From Prostheceraeus crozeri (taxonomy: Eukaryota; Platyhelminthes; Polycladida; Euryleptidae), in the NCBI GenBank assembly GCA_907163375.1, contig CAJQUW010006088.1, positions 186,001-250,000 on the forward strand: a stretch of 64,000 nt of DNA. Direction: 5' to 3'. Each line of letters begins with the position of its first letter. Positions within the stretch are counted from its first letter, which is position 1. A program made the translations under genes and the position numbers. Below are positions 1-12,719 of the stretch, in pieces. The notes beneath the pieces are model-generated. The model ran no database searches, was not told the DNA's origin, and was given only the letters and a program-made list of their open reading frames with translations.

Positions 1-1295
1 GTGATACAGTGCAATATTACTGGCAATTACCCCAATAAAATTTGTTTTCTAAATTCTACTTGTATTAGTTTTGATTATTTATTATGATTGTTTTGACTTC
101 ATATGCTTACTTTAAGACCAATATTACATCAAATTTTAGAAAACCTCTTTATAGTGAACTCTCCTCATGGTGAATTTTTTATCTGATCCCTTGAAATTCA
201 TTATGTAGAGGTTCGATTGTATAAAAATTAACACAGCTTTAATATCCAACATTGCACAACTAGAAGCGTTAGAAAAGAAAATGAATAGGTACATAATCAT
301 GTACAAACACTTATTGAAATGCAGCATCAGTGAGCGAAATACATGAAGGCTAACCGCAAGCAGTATAGGCTAGATGCCATGGCATGACGTGTGCTGGAAA
401 GCTGAAAAACCTCCTGCTCTTGAGCGGCCACTCCCCTAAAACGACCACTCTTTCTTATTCCCTTCAGTGGTCATTGTAGGGGGATGCATGTATTTCACAA
501 GAAAAATTATTTTGTTTTAGATACTTGGCCATACCTTTCATTCCATTATTTTTCTACCCTCTTGCCTCAAAACAGGTATCAAATTTAGTGATTGCACGAC
601 GTTGATGCCTATTTTGAGGCGTTTTTCGCAAATAGGTGGAAAACAAAAATATATTTTAACAATAGATTTGTCGATTCATCTTCACCGTGTTTCTCATTGG
701 GCAATAAATATTCAATTATAGTTCTATTTTGATAACCAGGCACTGATATTCTTTTAAATCTTTCTCTCTTGTTTATCAGCATCCAACTTCCTTTGCTTTC
801 ATCATTATTTCTCAGATGTCCTATTAATTATCCATTTTAACGGATGTCTGACGCCTCCATCATCGTCGATAAATAGTTTTCTTTGTAATTACAAATTCCT
901 GAAACAATATCAGAATACATGAAAGAGTAATGCAGGAAATGTCTTATTGCCAAAGAATTTTGTCTCAAAAATGTCTGTCACTGATTTGTGCATCAAATAA
1001 AAAATATATTTTCCTGAGTCTATGAACGGTTGGCGTACAGACAATAGCATGACAGATGTGGAGTTTCATCTTCGAGCTCGCGAATGGAACTCTGAAGAAT
1101 ATTCATCGAACATTATCTAACTATTAATAAAGAAATATCATCGTCATTAATCATCATAGCGAATGAATATCGACCATTTCTATGTGACTTGGTCAATGAC
1201 ATGAAAGCAGCTGGAGAAATTGCAAATGATGTAAGTAATAGAAGGTTGAAATAAATCAATATTTAGATAGCTGACTTTACCACTCTGTAGATATA

Positions 1296-1830
1296 GAGGT
1301 CATTATCATTGTCCGTTTTACGTCCGTTATTCCGCCGTTGGCCGGTTTGCATCTTCTTCGCAGATACCCATTTTCTTGCAGTATGCCCGAACTGTTTCCT
1401 CCCATGTGATTCGAGGTCGTCCTCTCGGCGTTCGCCCTGGCACTTCTGACTTCCACACCTTCAACCAATCATCATTGGCTTTCCTCACTACATGACCGCA
1501 CCACCTCAAACGCCTTCTTCTCATCGCTTCTTCCATTCCAACTAGGCCCAGTCTTCGAAGGAGGTCATCTCTGGGGATTCTTTTTCGAAGAGACACACCA
1601 CAAAGCCACCTGACTTCTTTCGGCTCTGATCAACTTCATGACCCACGTTTCACGATCATACAGTATGCTGTTTCCCTACCCACACGTCGTATACTTGCCC
1701 CTTCATCTAAAGAGGTGCCGCCCGTGATGTCAGGCAAGACAACAGCTCGTGGAATCGTTTCCGACCACGCATCCGTGTAGACACAGCTGCATATGCTCCA
1801 CCTCCACCATCAACATGTCACCAAGGTAAC
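1296..1830 (-). mobile_element. 5'-truncated LINE, family A, copy 1 (RT C-terminal region)
   Basis: On the minus strand the decayed frame ends in the C-terminal tail common to many invertebrate LINE reverse transcriptases: RRRRLRWCGHVVRK, then KSEVPGRTPRGRPRITWEE. The upstream end carries a YLGDML-like block in broken frames. The 3' end reads GGAATAACGGACGTAAAACG followed by a short GATAATGA tail. A second copy of the same family lies at 28588-29195 on the plus strand and can be followed along its length. Only the last 0.5 kb of the element is present, as expected from incomplete reverse transcription. I do not assign a clade. Confidence 0.75.
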
Positions 1831-2002
1831 AAGAGATAGAGAGGTGTACTCGATTTACAATCAATAGCCTCTGAGTTGTAAAGAAGGCCTATTTAAGCTC
1901 ACCTCCACGAACCGTCAAAGGCAACTGATTTTCCGGCAAGAGTTCTAGCAGAAGCGCCGGTTTTGCTGAGAGCGCTCCTGATATTTAATTTTCAATTCAA
2001 GG

Positions 2003-2218
2003 ATTTCCCTTGGACAGATTCATCAAAACTAATTTTCAGAACCATTTTAACCAGCAACCCAAATTTAGAAATAGGCCCACTGTGAGGGAGGTCAAGAGCA
2101 CAGTTCAACAGACGGACAATAACTGCGCGTCTTGGTGGATTTGAACCACCGACCTCTGGCACTCTAGTCCAACGCTCTATCAACTGAGCTATCGACGGGC
2201 GACAGAACAGCACAAGTC
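2003..2218 (-). mobile_element. tRNA-derived SINE, single copy in the window
   Basis: The minus strand begins with a tRNA-like head: CCGTCGATAGCTCAGTTGAT has a good A box, and GGTGGTTCAAATCCACC is a perfect T-arm with a B box. The head resembles a tRNA-Tyr, but the acceptor stem does not pair and the anticodon arm is poor, so it is not a working tRNA gene. About 120 bp of unrelated body follow. Near-identical flanks TTCAATTCAAGG (1991) and TTCAATTGAAGA (2219) look like a diverged target-site duplication. It lies about 190 bp from the C2A exon. Confidence 0.65.
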
Positions 2219-2410
2219 TTCAATTGAAGAATCCACGATATCGAATCAGATGGCTTCATCCCCCAAGAAAACATAGCATTAACCGTGAAGCCAAGCTACT
2301 GAAGTAGTATATCAGTAATTCAATGCCAGCATTATACTGTGATATCGAATCAGATTAATACGATATTCCAAGGTAGGTCAGATTACGACAATGAATATGG
2401 AAAAACTCAC

Positions 2411-2672
2411 TCGGGCTGACTCGCGTGAAGACAAACGTCTCGTCGAAAGTCAAGTGCGAAGCAAGACGCAGTTTCGTCTTATGTCGTTGACGCCGCTCAG
2501 GAAGCAGTACGAGATGAAGTTGGTAGCTGGTCGTGCCTCCCTGGGAGGGATCTGGAATGTCACGAGCCTCCCGCACACGAATGGATAATCGAGCTTTCTT
2601 CCCTTCATACATAACACCAATACTCAACACCCCGAGTGTAGAAACTCGTCCTGTCGGTCGCACATTACCATC
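2411..2672 (-). CDS. Syt14: Exon encoding most of the C2A domain, synaptotagmin-14/16-like
   Basis: This 262-bp exon encodes 87 residues plus one base. The acceptor is a TTCATCATTACAG tract just above 2672 and the donor is GTGAGT at 2405-2410. It starts in phase 0 and ends in phase 1. The product has the early strands of a type I C2 domain: GVLSIGVMYEGKKARLSI, then REARDIPDPSQGGTTSYQLH, LVLLPERRQRHKTK and TFDETFVFTRV. The block QLHLVLLP followed by a basic QRHKTK and then FDETFVF matches the C2A of synaptotagmin-14/16 (family form WQVHLVLLPIKKQRAKT) better than that of classical synaptotagmins. The SDPYVK-type aspartate of calcium-binding C2 domains is replaced (GGTTSYQLH), as expected for this calcium-independent subfamily. 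The domain continues in an exon that I did not find, presumably outside the window. Confidence 0.85.
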
Positions 2673-3463
2673 CTGTAATGATGAATAGAAGTAAGAGTCA
2701 AATAGGAAATCATTATCATGCAAGAAAGATAATGGAAACATAACAAGAAATAGCCGCGAAAAAACTGCGTATTTGGAAGGAAACTGTCAGCATTGGTCAC
2801 ACGACGGTACAATGCAACTTCACTCCAAAATTCAGTAACCTCGAGAAATGTAGAACATGATCCATAAATTCCCGAAAAAGATTCCAGAATATAGAAAGAA
2901 GCTTAGAATTGAAAATGTTCTCTTAGTTGGATCAATTACATTGTGTAACTAAGATATACGGAAATGATTTATTTGATTGTAATCGAAATACTACATTAAA
3001 ATACTCTCGAGACGATATATCACACACAGCCGTAATGACCTATTCTACAATTCTTGCTGCACTGTATTGCTGTACCATTAGCTCAAACATCCATCAGGAG
3101 GAAAATCTTCGAAATTGACGATTGTGACTTTCTTCGACATACCGCACCCGAAAGACTACATTGTCTACCATTAACAGGAGACGCTCGATGAAACTAAATG
3201 TTGCAGTTTAATTTCGTGTTTGTATTTTGTAACTGGTGATGCCGGTAAATGCTGGCTGTATCATTTCTCAAATAACAAAATAATATATAGATATTGTAAA
3301 AATGGTCCAGCAATGCGACCGCTTATCATGAACTATTCTTGTTTGTAACAGCAGGTGACCCCTCATTCATTCTAAAGCAGATGTTACTGTGATGAATAAG
3401 TTACAGGTGAAACTAATATGTAAAGAGGTGTTCGTTGGATCTAAGCAGCATTATATAGTTTTT
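2673..3463. other. Intron sequence, nothing recognised
   Basis: AT-rich intron upstream of the C2A exon. The branch-point and pyrimidine region sits just above 2672. I see no coding, RNA or repeat signal in the rest. Confidence 0.5.
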
Positions 3464-3637
3464 TTTAAATTTTTTTAGATCAAAGAAATAAGCCTTGCTG
3501 CTGTTTTACTTAAAATTATATTTTCTCTTCTTTTAAAAATATAAAATATTTTAATAAAATATATATTTTAGAGAGAAAATATAACATTAAGTAAAACAGC
3601 AGCAAGGCTTATTTCTTTGATTTAAAAAAAATGAAAT
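3464..3637. repeat. Long hairpin (inverted repeat with AT-rich loop)
   Basis: The left arm at 3479-3528 (starting ATCAAAGAAATAAGCC) and the right arm at 3570-3621 (ending GGCTTATTTCTTTGAT) are inverted copies over about 50 bp with few mismatches. T-rich and A-rich sequence extends the pairing outward. The 41-base loop is almost pure A/T. It has the form of a small palindromic MITE. It lies inside an intron and would be transcribed as a stem-loop. Confidence 0.8.
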
Positions 3638-4931
3638 TAATATATTTAACATCCGGGGGTGTGGAAGGGGGACATTCATTAATAATTAAAACCTCACATC
3701 AAACGAAGGCGCTCAAGTGTGAGTGATTCTTTATCCTTATTCAAAGCAAAAATGAGTGATTTTGCGTTAATTTGAATTAGTATTGAATAAACGAACTGAA
3801 TGATATTGTCTGCGCTAATAGAACTCATTACAAATCTCATGATATTTATTATCAATTAAAGTGCTCTCTGGTACGTTATGGAAGTTGCCGCTGTAATAAT
3901 GCACATGGGATATTCATCCATTAGCCTTCTTTATGAAGAATTCACCTCAACAGACTATTATCACTTCAATTAATGTCATTATCTGAGAAATAACGTCCTG
4001 TTCTACTCCTCATTGTTCACGTATTTGAAAATTCCCACGTTTCAATCCTTATAAAAGCCGTAAGTATAATAGATAACCTTTCGCAATCCTCGGTCATTAT
4101 TCAGCTTCGATTTCGTTCACAGTTCGACAAGATTGAGTGCTTTCACCGGCTAACACATCTGTTAGTAACATCATTTTTAGTCATGTTAGTCATCATTTTT
4201 AGTAATCGTAATCGTCTCGTTTTTATCAGGGAATTGAAATGTGAAATTGTAACTCGATAGCTTTCGTTAGTGCACCTTAGGATTATCAACGATATTTACC
4301 CTTTGAGAAGCTTCCAAAATAACTCAACTGTTTCCCCTTATATCTATCAGAAGCCTTCAATCGATCTAGCTAGATTTCATGCATCATTTTGAAACAATGA
4401 CACTGTGGCTTGAAATACACATCTGATAGCTTTTGAATTTCATTACCTAATCTTGCGGTGAACTTTCGATTTTTCAAGAGTGGATAAAAAAGCCGCACCT
4501 TTAAACAGGTGCATGATTTTGATAATTGCATTTTGTCATTCACGTCCCTTTCATTAATTAACAAGCTTAAAGTTCATCGACAAATATTTTTTACTAGACG
4601 ATACTTGAAATGGTATGAATCTGTTTACTGAGATAAATAAAGGCCTTCACACCAAGTTCTTTCGTCTTTCAGAGTTCGTTGACAAGTTATAAAAATACAG
4701 GGTGAACTGGATAACCTTGTTGACTAGAAAAATCCTTGACATCTAGATTTGTATAATTGTTGAGTTCCAATCTGTGTGAATATGTTCACGGATAGTCTAA
4801 AGGCCTATCTAGCTATCTTCCGGCACAGGAATATTGCACTCTTCTTCTCCAACCTATCTTGCGCATCGTCTCGTCTTGATCATATCCTGGATAACCAACC
4901 ATAAAAAATCTGAAGCGATCTAAAAAATGAA
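3638..4931. other. Intron sequence, nothing recognised
   Basis: AT-rich, with no convincing open frame, repeat or RNA gene visible. Confidence 0.45.
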
Positions 4932-5126
4932 GATGAAGATTTGCCGTCACTAATTTCCCATACTGAAGGCTCGTTGGACGGTGCTGTTATAGTCGGACTT
5001 TTAGGAGCGCTGTGGCACTTTTAGTCTTGATGCTCTTACTGCCGACTTCCAATGACACTTTCGGGACTCGACCTCTAGACCGAAAGATCGCTAGGTCAAG
5101 CACTTACCCACTGTGTCACGGACGTT
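4932..5126 (-). mobile_element. SINE family 1 (tRNA-derived), copy 1
   Basis: The minus strand carries the family head (GTGACACAGTGGGTAAGTGC-type A box, then GAGGTCGAGTCCCG as B box). The body includes GTGTCATTGGAAGTCGG, and the 3' part has CACCGTCCAACGAGCC and GTGACGGC. It is the same family as the copies at 18831, 22082, 32361, 38849, 47719 and 51790. Confidence 0.8.
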
Positions 5127-5625
5127 GAGAGATCTAAAAATGCATACAAAAGGACAATATCAATGAGAACTAAACATATATTGCATGAGAATAACAGTGT
5201 GGAAATCGCTGACTATCTGTTTCATCTACTTTGTCTGACTTCGGATGACAAAGAAGGCAGTCAATCACTGAAAACGGCGCTTATTCTCTGGAAGGGTCAT
5301 TTTTATCAAATAATACAGTACAAGGTGATAATTGCAAGTGAGCAGCAACAGAAGGTGAAAAACATTCACACCTGTCAAACATATCCACAGCTGAGCTGCG
5401 TTGACAAAAGTGATAATTCTAATGAATTTCGTAGGATGTGGATTTACTTGAATTCATCCAAGTGACAAATCAAGACTCAGTGTGTTTCGCCGACGACCGC
5501 TCGTAGCACTATTTGGGTGATAGAAAACTCAAGTCAATACGATGTGCTTCTTGATAGCCGTCTATAATATTGAGGACTGTCCATCCATGCAGACCCATGA
5601 TCACAGCATGTATGTGAATGAATGA
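5127..5625. other. Intron sequence with one unrecognised open frame
   Basis: A 100-codon plus-strand frame spans 5163-5465. It has no recognisable motif, lies antisense inside the intron, and its composition matches the surroundings. I treat it as chance. Confidence 0.3.
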
Positions 5626-5711
5626 TGGTTTAGCGTCACTGCTCCCAAATACTGAGGGCTTGGACGGTGCTGACATAGTTAAACTTTAATCTGGAGCGTT
5701 GTGATCACAGA
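5626..5711 (-). mobile_element. SINE family 1, 5'-truncated copy
   Basis: Only the 3' third is left. On the minus strand it reads ACGCTCCAGATTAAAG, then CAGCACCGTCCAAGCCCTCA and GTGACGC. The tRNA-like head is absent. Confidence 0.65.
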
Positions 5712-6551
5712 ATTAGGCCGGTCGTCTCTTCTTCTGTTTGACTAGAAAGGAAGCATTGGAACATGTAATGCCTATGAAATGCCACAATCTGCTGACATAA
5801 TACCATGGCAATCGAGCTAAGAGCAGCCAGTTTGATATTAAACGCCAAACTGTGCTAAGTTTCAGTCACTGCTATCAAACGGATCACACAGCAAAGAGAA
5901 GTTTGTGAGCTTTTTTTCGTGCACCAACTAACTTTTTTAATAATGATCGGAAGGACCAATAACCAATGACAAAGAACAATAACCACAATGGCGCCTGTAG
6001 CACTGTAGCGAGAGAGTGAATGCTGAGAGGTGAATACAGGATAGCACAGTCCTCCCCCTAAAAGTGACCACTGAACAAAGGATGACTGCCTCGTGCATTG
6101 GTCAACTTCAATTAACAGCAGTGTTGATGTACATGGAAATTCGCAATAGGCGAGAAGATAAAGAGGTATGATAGAAATCCTCATTGAGCAAATGAGACGT
6201 GATGATGGAATGAATGAAAGAAAGTAGAAATTCGCGCTTCACTCCGCTCTATCAACATTATTCTCTGAGATATCTACCAAGTTCCTCTATTTCATCACTG
6301 ATTGCACAGAAGAAAGCACTCGAACTTGTCGCGGACTAAAGCAAATCTTTGTTTGCCTTCGTTGAAGAGAAACACTCTTTTGTTTTCGTTTCTCTCTTCA
6401 CTAAAACGTTTAAAAGTACATATGCTGCTCGTCAGATTCCCTCTTGCAGAAGCATCAATGTGATATGTCCCTGGCCTTCGCTGCCAACAAGTAGCAGATA
6501 TAAAACACAGAAAATCTAGATATAATATATTTTCATCTTAAAAATGTAATA
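5712..6551. other. Intron sequence, nothing recognised
   Basis: A minus-strand frame of 109 codons at 5855-6184 shows no family motif. No other structure is seen. Confidence 0.4.
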
Positions 6552-6564
6552 TCGAAATTATCTT

Positions 6565-6856
6565 CAATATCTAATGAGAGTGACAACGATTAAGTCAACA
6601 AAGTGCACCAACACCGTTGATTCCTCGAGCAGTCGGTATCACTTAGAAATGGCTTCTGCTGTCAGTAGCTCACTTCCTTTTGAACCGTCAGCGTGGCCTA
6701 GTGAAGAAGGTGCGAGCTCGTCTCCACCACGGACTTCGGTTCGACTCCTGAGTCAGGCGAATGCGGTCGGGGAATCAAGACTGTTGGTGTCTTTTATTGA
6801 CTCAATAGTTGTCATTCTCTTTAGATATTCAATGTACAACGACAGACCTTTTTTTG
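6565..6856 (+). mobile_element. Inverted-dimer retroposon, copy A (short antisense arm)
   Basis: The unit starts with an antisense arm of about 68 bp (CAATATCTAATGAGAGTGAC and on). A sense arm follows with a tRNA-like A box (TGGCCTAGTGAAGAAGG) and a consensus B box (GGTTCGACTCC). The 3' tail is CGACAGACCTTTTTTT. Flanks are perfect 13-bp direct repeats, TCGAAATTATCTT, at 6552-6564 and 6857-6869, so the whole unit inserted at once. The antisense arm lacks the promoter part, unlike copies at 52004 and 54412. The T-run is a possible Pol III stop. The long target duplication indicates LINE-type retrotransposition rather than a DNA transposase. Confidence 0.8.
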
Positions 6857-6869
6857 TCGAAATTATCTT

Positions 6870-8691
6870 GTGTCACTGATAATGAATCAACCAAATGCTT
6901 TCATGTCGAAAGTAGAAGTTGATTCTTCCCCCTAAGTAAAAGATAAGCTGCTAAAAATTGTGTGCAATTTATTGTAAAAAGACGGATAAAAACACATGCA
7001 CAATAGTACAAACACACTTTCACGAGTAGCCTCGCATTCTCAAGGATAGGCAGGAGTAAGGGGCACGTCAGCGCCTGGTACCACAATTCTCATGATGCAC
7101 TCAGATATATTCATTTCTGATAATTGATTCATGCTTCATCATCATAGCCAGTATTCTATCCACGGGAGTGGAAGGTTTCTGCAACACATTTATCTAAGTT
7201 TAAGCAAAACAAAATGATGAGCTAGGTGCATACAATTTTGATCGCCAAAAAGAGTAGTTATTTTTAGAACCCTCAGACAGATTGTTGGAATCAGCAACAA
7301 CAATAAGACCATTAAGAATAACTTTTTTGTCAATAAAGACTTGTCAGCAGCGGCAATGTGGACAACTTCTGCGATGCGAGTATCATTCGTTCAGGCAATG
7401 GCACAGAAAGATGAATTATCGCTCACATGTTTGTGCGAAGTGATTTCAGTTGGCAGGGGGTGACTTTTTGACCTTTTGCTCTAAAAATTGTCAATGCACT
7501 TAAATACTGAATGTTAGTATGCTGAAGACTGCTACCATGACTATTACAAGCAACCACACCTTTAGATCTCATATGGGCCTACTTCAGATTTTTCTGCATT
7601 AAAGAATGTAAATGTTGTACCTCAAACTTTCTCAATCTCAGAGATTCTTATATTATCTTTCTTTACAGTGTGTAGCCGTATGAACTCTATTCGCAGGCCG
7701 TTTATAATTGCATGCATTTCACTGCAATAATATCCTTTGCTCTCATAGCCACTTTTCCCGAAGAGCCTAACAATTCATGTCATCAATAATCAAAAAGTTT
7801 ATTAAAAATAACCAATCAGCAACAAATTTATGACATCTTTACAACGCATTACAAACTTCTCTTAAAATATCATTCCGTGATATAATAAAGAGCACTAATA
7901 ATGCAACAATGAGGACGACAATCCCCAAAAAAGATGTCCCGATGAATTTGCTGTGTCTGCAAATTGATTAAATTCGAATCGTGGTTCATATCTCAAAAGG
8001 AAAAGTAGAAATGACCAAATGAAGAGTCCACTCAGGTAAATAAGAGCAAACAATGATCTGATGAAATTGATCCGAATTGTGAAGGACTAAAACGATTGAT
8101 TATTATCAACTCAGCATCCTCTACACGAAAATGAAGACAATAATTCCTCTTGCTAATTTCTTGAGAAGCTAGTAGCGAATGATGCTGACATTGGAATGCT
8201 GAGATTGGAGCAATATTTAAAATGATGATATCTATCACATAAAAAAGTGATAATAGTAAAAACTTTTTTATCATCAATGCCTCAGCACTCTTAATCGTGA
8301 GGCTAGTAAGCATTATAAAAAAGACAGTTGCAAGAAAAGAATATAACAAAAAATATAAAGTCAATAATTAGGTCACCAAACTTGACAAATCAAAAAACCA
8401 CTGCTTGAAAGTCCTATCAGTGTCACAATGAAGGAATTCAATCTCGCTGTAGAGTGACACAGGGGTGCACAATACTTACATTTTGTCAATTATGTAATGT
8501 ACAATTATCAAAGTAATAACCAACTGAAAATCCAAAATTCATAGATAACATTAGTGAGCGCACATATTCGTATTCAATGGCGGTAACTAATGGCGTTACT
8601 GCATGTACAATATATCGGCAACATTTTACAGTGATCTGAAACATGGTAGACTGAATACTCCGTGCAGAATCACTTCAACAACAGGGTTCCC
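6870..8691. other. Intron sequence, nothing recognised
   Basis: AT-rich, with no supported gene, RNA or repeat. A 110-codon minus frame at 8032-8364 is hydrophobic and of low complexity, and shows no motif. Confidence 0.4.
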
Positions 8692-9574
8692 GCGACTTTT
8701 CGAACAAAAAATTCAAGGGTTTTCAAGGCAAAATCAATGATTTTTCAAGGGTAACGTAAATTTGAGATTTCTCATATATAAGTATTGAAATACATTTTCC
8801 ATGATTCAATAGATCATTTTTACATATCAAAATGAGTAGAAAATCAATTGAAATATATGTTAGATACTTGAATATTCAGTTAAAGATCTATGAGGCGGCC
8901 AGAAGCCGCAGCGACAGATGTGTCATACTGGTTAGACGTCGTAGCCGACTTGACGGCAGCAGTTAACAAACGGGACAATTATAGGTGAATAACGCAAAAT
9001 GTGTTATCGCGTTGGTTGCCAACTTCGAACACAAATTACCTGCGGAATTGTATAACATATAGAGACATTACATGTGTAATCCCTCCACGCAAATGAGAAA
9101 GCTATTTTGACTTAAGCAAGAGCTAGTACATGTGAATGATTGTGAAAAAAAATCTCAGTGGTTACAGCTTTTTAATAAACTCTAAAAAAAATCTCAGATC
9201 ATAACAATACAGTTCAGGATTAACAACTCTCATGAAAAAAATTGATAAAAAAGTTCTGATTAAATTCGTAACAACTTTGATGGATAACAAAATGCGTATG
9301 CGTAGATCAGATCACATGAAAGCTTAGTAATCGTGAATGAATCAGACAGATTTAAGTTTATTGAGTTCGACGTTGATAGAAGAGAGCTCTTCCTTTTTCT
9401 CGCTGGCCAAAATTAAGTGATTGTGTTACATGATATGTAGACCACATCAAAATTTTGACACGCAAAATATTGAAATTGATGACTTCATCAAAATTCAAGG
9501 GTATTCAAGGCCTTGCATTTGTCTTTTAAAAATTAAAGGGTTTTCAAGGGTTTCCAAGGGCCGCGGGAACCCTG
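8692..9574. mobile_element. Non-autonomous TIR DNA transposon (CAGGGTTCCCGCG ends)
   Basis: The left end reads CAGGGTTCCCGCGAC and the right end, in reverse complement, reads CAGGGTTCCCGCGGC. Both ends carry subterminal runs of TTCAAGGGTTTTCAAGG-type repeats pointing inward. CAGGG ends and subterminal repeats suggest hAT. I do not see a clear 8-bp target duplication, so the superfamily is an inference. No transposase coding remains inside the 883 bp. Confidence 0.75.
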
Positions 9575-11983
9575 TGCTTCTTTCTCGTTCATAATTCATA
9601 ATTCTTTCTCAATATGAAACATTAAATTTTAGCAAATTTGAATAAAGAATTCTTCATTTTAACTGTGATCATAAACTACAAACTATTCAGGTCCATGCTT
9701 AGTGATATTCAGTAAACATGAGTATGAGTCGAGAGCGAAGCCTTCTCAGCAGACTTTCTTTTTCATGTATGCTTATTTCTGTTCAAAATTGAAATCAATT
9801 TTTCTGATTCAGGTCTACCTATTCAATACTTGAATTCTGCAATTTTTGGTTTATGAGGATTGGTCTGTGTTCTCCCTCTGAAGTCTGATATCACTTATAC
9901 GTGTAAAGAACACGTGTAGTACATCATGAAGAATTGCTACAGCATTTGGAATTCGAATGTGCCTGTTTGCCGGGAACATTTCTGCTGAACATGTTAAACG
10001 AGTGATGAGTCAGTGGAAAAACTAAATCTTTTGAAAAATAATAATTAAATTTCAAAAAATTATTAAAGTTCGGAAGGCAATTATTAGAATTTCAAAAACC
10101 AAATTTAGAAAATTATCAGCGCGCAAAATCACGTTATAAGCCATCGAACTCAGAGTGTACGCAGATTGATGAAATGGTTGGGGAGCTAAAACAAAATTGG
10201 TTGCATGATTATGGCGGGAGGCAAACAGAATAAGCCATAAAAGAAAATTCATGAAGATACTGCTACAAGGTATCCGCTACAATTATGGTTTAAATCCTAT
10301 CTTTCGTGCCTCCAGGCTTATAAATTTCTGTTGAGTAAACCACAAAAAAGTCTTTGTTCATTATAATCAAACAACAGCAACATAAAACATGCAGCCCAAT
10401 TACAGAAGATTCTCAATTCATACTGAGAAAAAAACTGATAATAAATCTAGATAAACCATGCTGCTTACGAATAATAAATTTTCTTCAAAGATGCGGGTAC
10501 AGGTATTGTGGTGATAATGTAAGCTCCCACTGAACGGAATAATACACCATCCAATATTCGTAAACCAAATCAAGGGGAATGAGGATTGATTAACTATCTG
10601 GATACGAATAAGCATTTGTACTAATAACCCGAACACTCGGATTCATGAGATTGTTCGACTGAGAAGTTGTTGCAGCAATAAAAACTGCTTCCTAAGATTT
10701 GCATTTTGATTAAACTCTAAGATAAGTGATGATATTCTGATAGACCTCTACCTTGAATTCGTCGTTATTTTTGTTTAAAGGCAACTTCAATCTTCATTTT
10801 GGAATACACAATTCCTCCTGTCTATGTAGAGTTTACAGGACGAATATCAAATATGAAAACATCTCGAATTTTTGATTTAAACTTGGAGAAAAATTCAACA
10901 AAATTGTGAATAATTAACAGTTGTAAGTTAGAATCAATTATAGAGATATACGTGATAGAGAGGGAAACATAAAGCGTATGGATTATAAATAAATCTGAAA
11001 GTAAGGGAATGAGATAAATGAACAGAATTGTACAGAACGACAATTGACACAATGTCACATTTACGTCTTAGAGTGGAATGAGTTTTTCACCTTTTCCATC
11101 TAACATGTCGGTAAAGTCTTTAAAGCTAATGACTTGAGCAATGATGAAAATAAGCGCAAATTATAGTTATACGCATTATTACATTTATTGGCATTGACTT
11201 TAATGTCTTCTACGCGGCTTAAGTGACTTTGCATTCAGACAGGCATTCGCTTAAATTACATATTTGCCTACTGCTACGGTTTAGTCTCAGTTGCAGGATT
11301 AAAATGAACATCAGTAGATCTAAAGCCTTGTATTAATTATCAGCAAACCTTGCCTTTGACAAATCTCGCTTTCACATTGAATTAATTGTCCTAATAGCCT
11401 TCATATTGCGATGTTTAGAGTGAGTAAATTACTTGAACACGTGCCATCATAAATTAGGTGATTACTATGTTGGGTAAGAATCAATTTGAATAATTTCCAT
11501 TATAGTTTCATTGAAAAGGCGATGTGTTTCATTCTTATTGGTAAATTTATTTACTCCAGGTTTTAGCCTAAAGCATGTTCAAATATCTATTTTTCGCGAA
11601 CATTAACTATGTGCTGCGTCGACGAAACACTATTTATTGGCATCATTAGTTTTTTCAAATTACTCATTCCTCAAAAAATAAATTAACAGCATAGCACGGA
11701 TGCAAAACGGTATAGGATAGGCTAATCATAGAATTGACATAATCAATCGCAAACACGTTTTCATTCCACAATTATCGTGTCTAGTGAAAGTGACAGGCAG
11801 GGAAAAGAGCAACTGCAAAAAATGCCACCTGATTGATAAATAAGTTGGCTGAAATTTTGTTGAACGAGTATATTAATCAAAATACAAGTGCCCATATGTC
11901 CGAGTTTGAATTAGGTAGCTCTGATCAGATTAATTTCATCGCATTTGTCAGCATTGTAGAAATAATGTAGTCACGCATAAAGT
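9575..11983. other. Intron sequence, nothing recognised
   Basis: Several short hydrophobic minus-strand frames (10052-10252, 10822-11058) lack motifs. No splice-bounded exon was found. Confidence 0.4.
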
Positions 11984-12118
11984 TCCAGTGCTGGCTCGGG
12001 TTTCGACAGGTAGCGAGGCCAAAAGTGAGGCATTGGCAAGCATTCATAAAACTTATAATATTTTGAAAAGTCTCATTCTCGGCATCGCTCCCTGCAGAAA
12101 TCTGAGCCGGAACGCGCC
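11984..12118. mobile_element. Short hairpin element related to the foldback element at 19.65 kb
   Basis: Left-arm sequence (GCTGGCTCGGGTTTCGACAG, GCGAGGCCAAAAGTGAGGC) is inverted at 12070-12118. The right arm in reverse complement reads TTTCTGCAGGGAGCGATGCC and GAGAATGAGAC. These match the outer part of the long arms at 19654-19933 (TTTCTGCAGGGAACGAGGCC, GAAAGTGAGAC). It is an older, shorter member of the same palindromic family. Confidence 0.65.
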
Positions 12119-12680
12119 GCACGTATATTTTTTGTTGCAAGAAATTCATTCATTTAACAATTGAACATTCCAGGAGCATAAATTGGGAATTGAGTTAATC
12201 AGATTGAAGTTACTAATATTCTAAAATTGCTGTATGATAAACCTTCTTATTTAGAGGATAACAGCTATATCGCGAACATCAGAAGTGCCTGATTGCCTGT
12301 GTCATCAATTATTCCTTGAGTTAAATTCAACAAAAACGCGTGTTCAATGCAAAGAAAATTCACGACAAATCAGAGCTGTGGGAAGTAAAATAAAATACAA
12401 CATTAAATCCAAACTATTGGACGACGTACAAAATAGGAATCTTACTTTTTCAGCTATCTTATTGTCCTGAAACATTGAATATCAATATAAAAATGTGCTA
12501 TTACTTTCTAAAACTTGGAACATTTATCTCCTTTCCGCACCTAGGTTAGCCCATTTGTTGACAGTGGTCATTTAAAAGAACATCTAGTGAAATTTGAAGT
12601 TCTAGTAAACTTGAAATTTTAGGGCAAACGCAGAAGGGCCAAATTTTGTGATCAAACAAGGGAGGAGATCCATGAGATTC

Positions 12681-12719
12681 GTTCGAGGATTTAATGATGC
12701 CACTTAAATCCTCGAACGA
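12681..12719. repeat. Perfect 15-bp stem-loop
   Basis: CGTTCGAGGATTTAA is followed after nine bases by its exact reverse complement TTAAATCCTCGAACG. No T-run follows. It may be a small MITE core or an intronic structure; I cannot say which. Confidence 0.7.

Noticed and set aside
2105-2200. Functional tRNA gene on the minus strand
   Set aside because: The D-arm, T-arm and B box are good, but the acceptor stem does not pair, the anticodon stem has a mismatch, and an unrelated body and likely target duplication follow. It is a SINE head.
5163-5465. 100-codon plus frame
   Set aside because: No motif, no splice context, antisense in an intron, and background composition.
5855-6184. 109-codon minus frame on the gene's strand
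   Set aside because: No recognisable domain and no splice sites in the needed phase. The phase chain closes without it.
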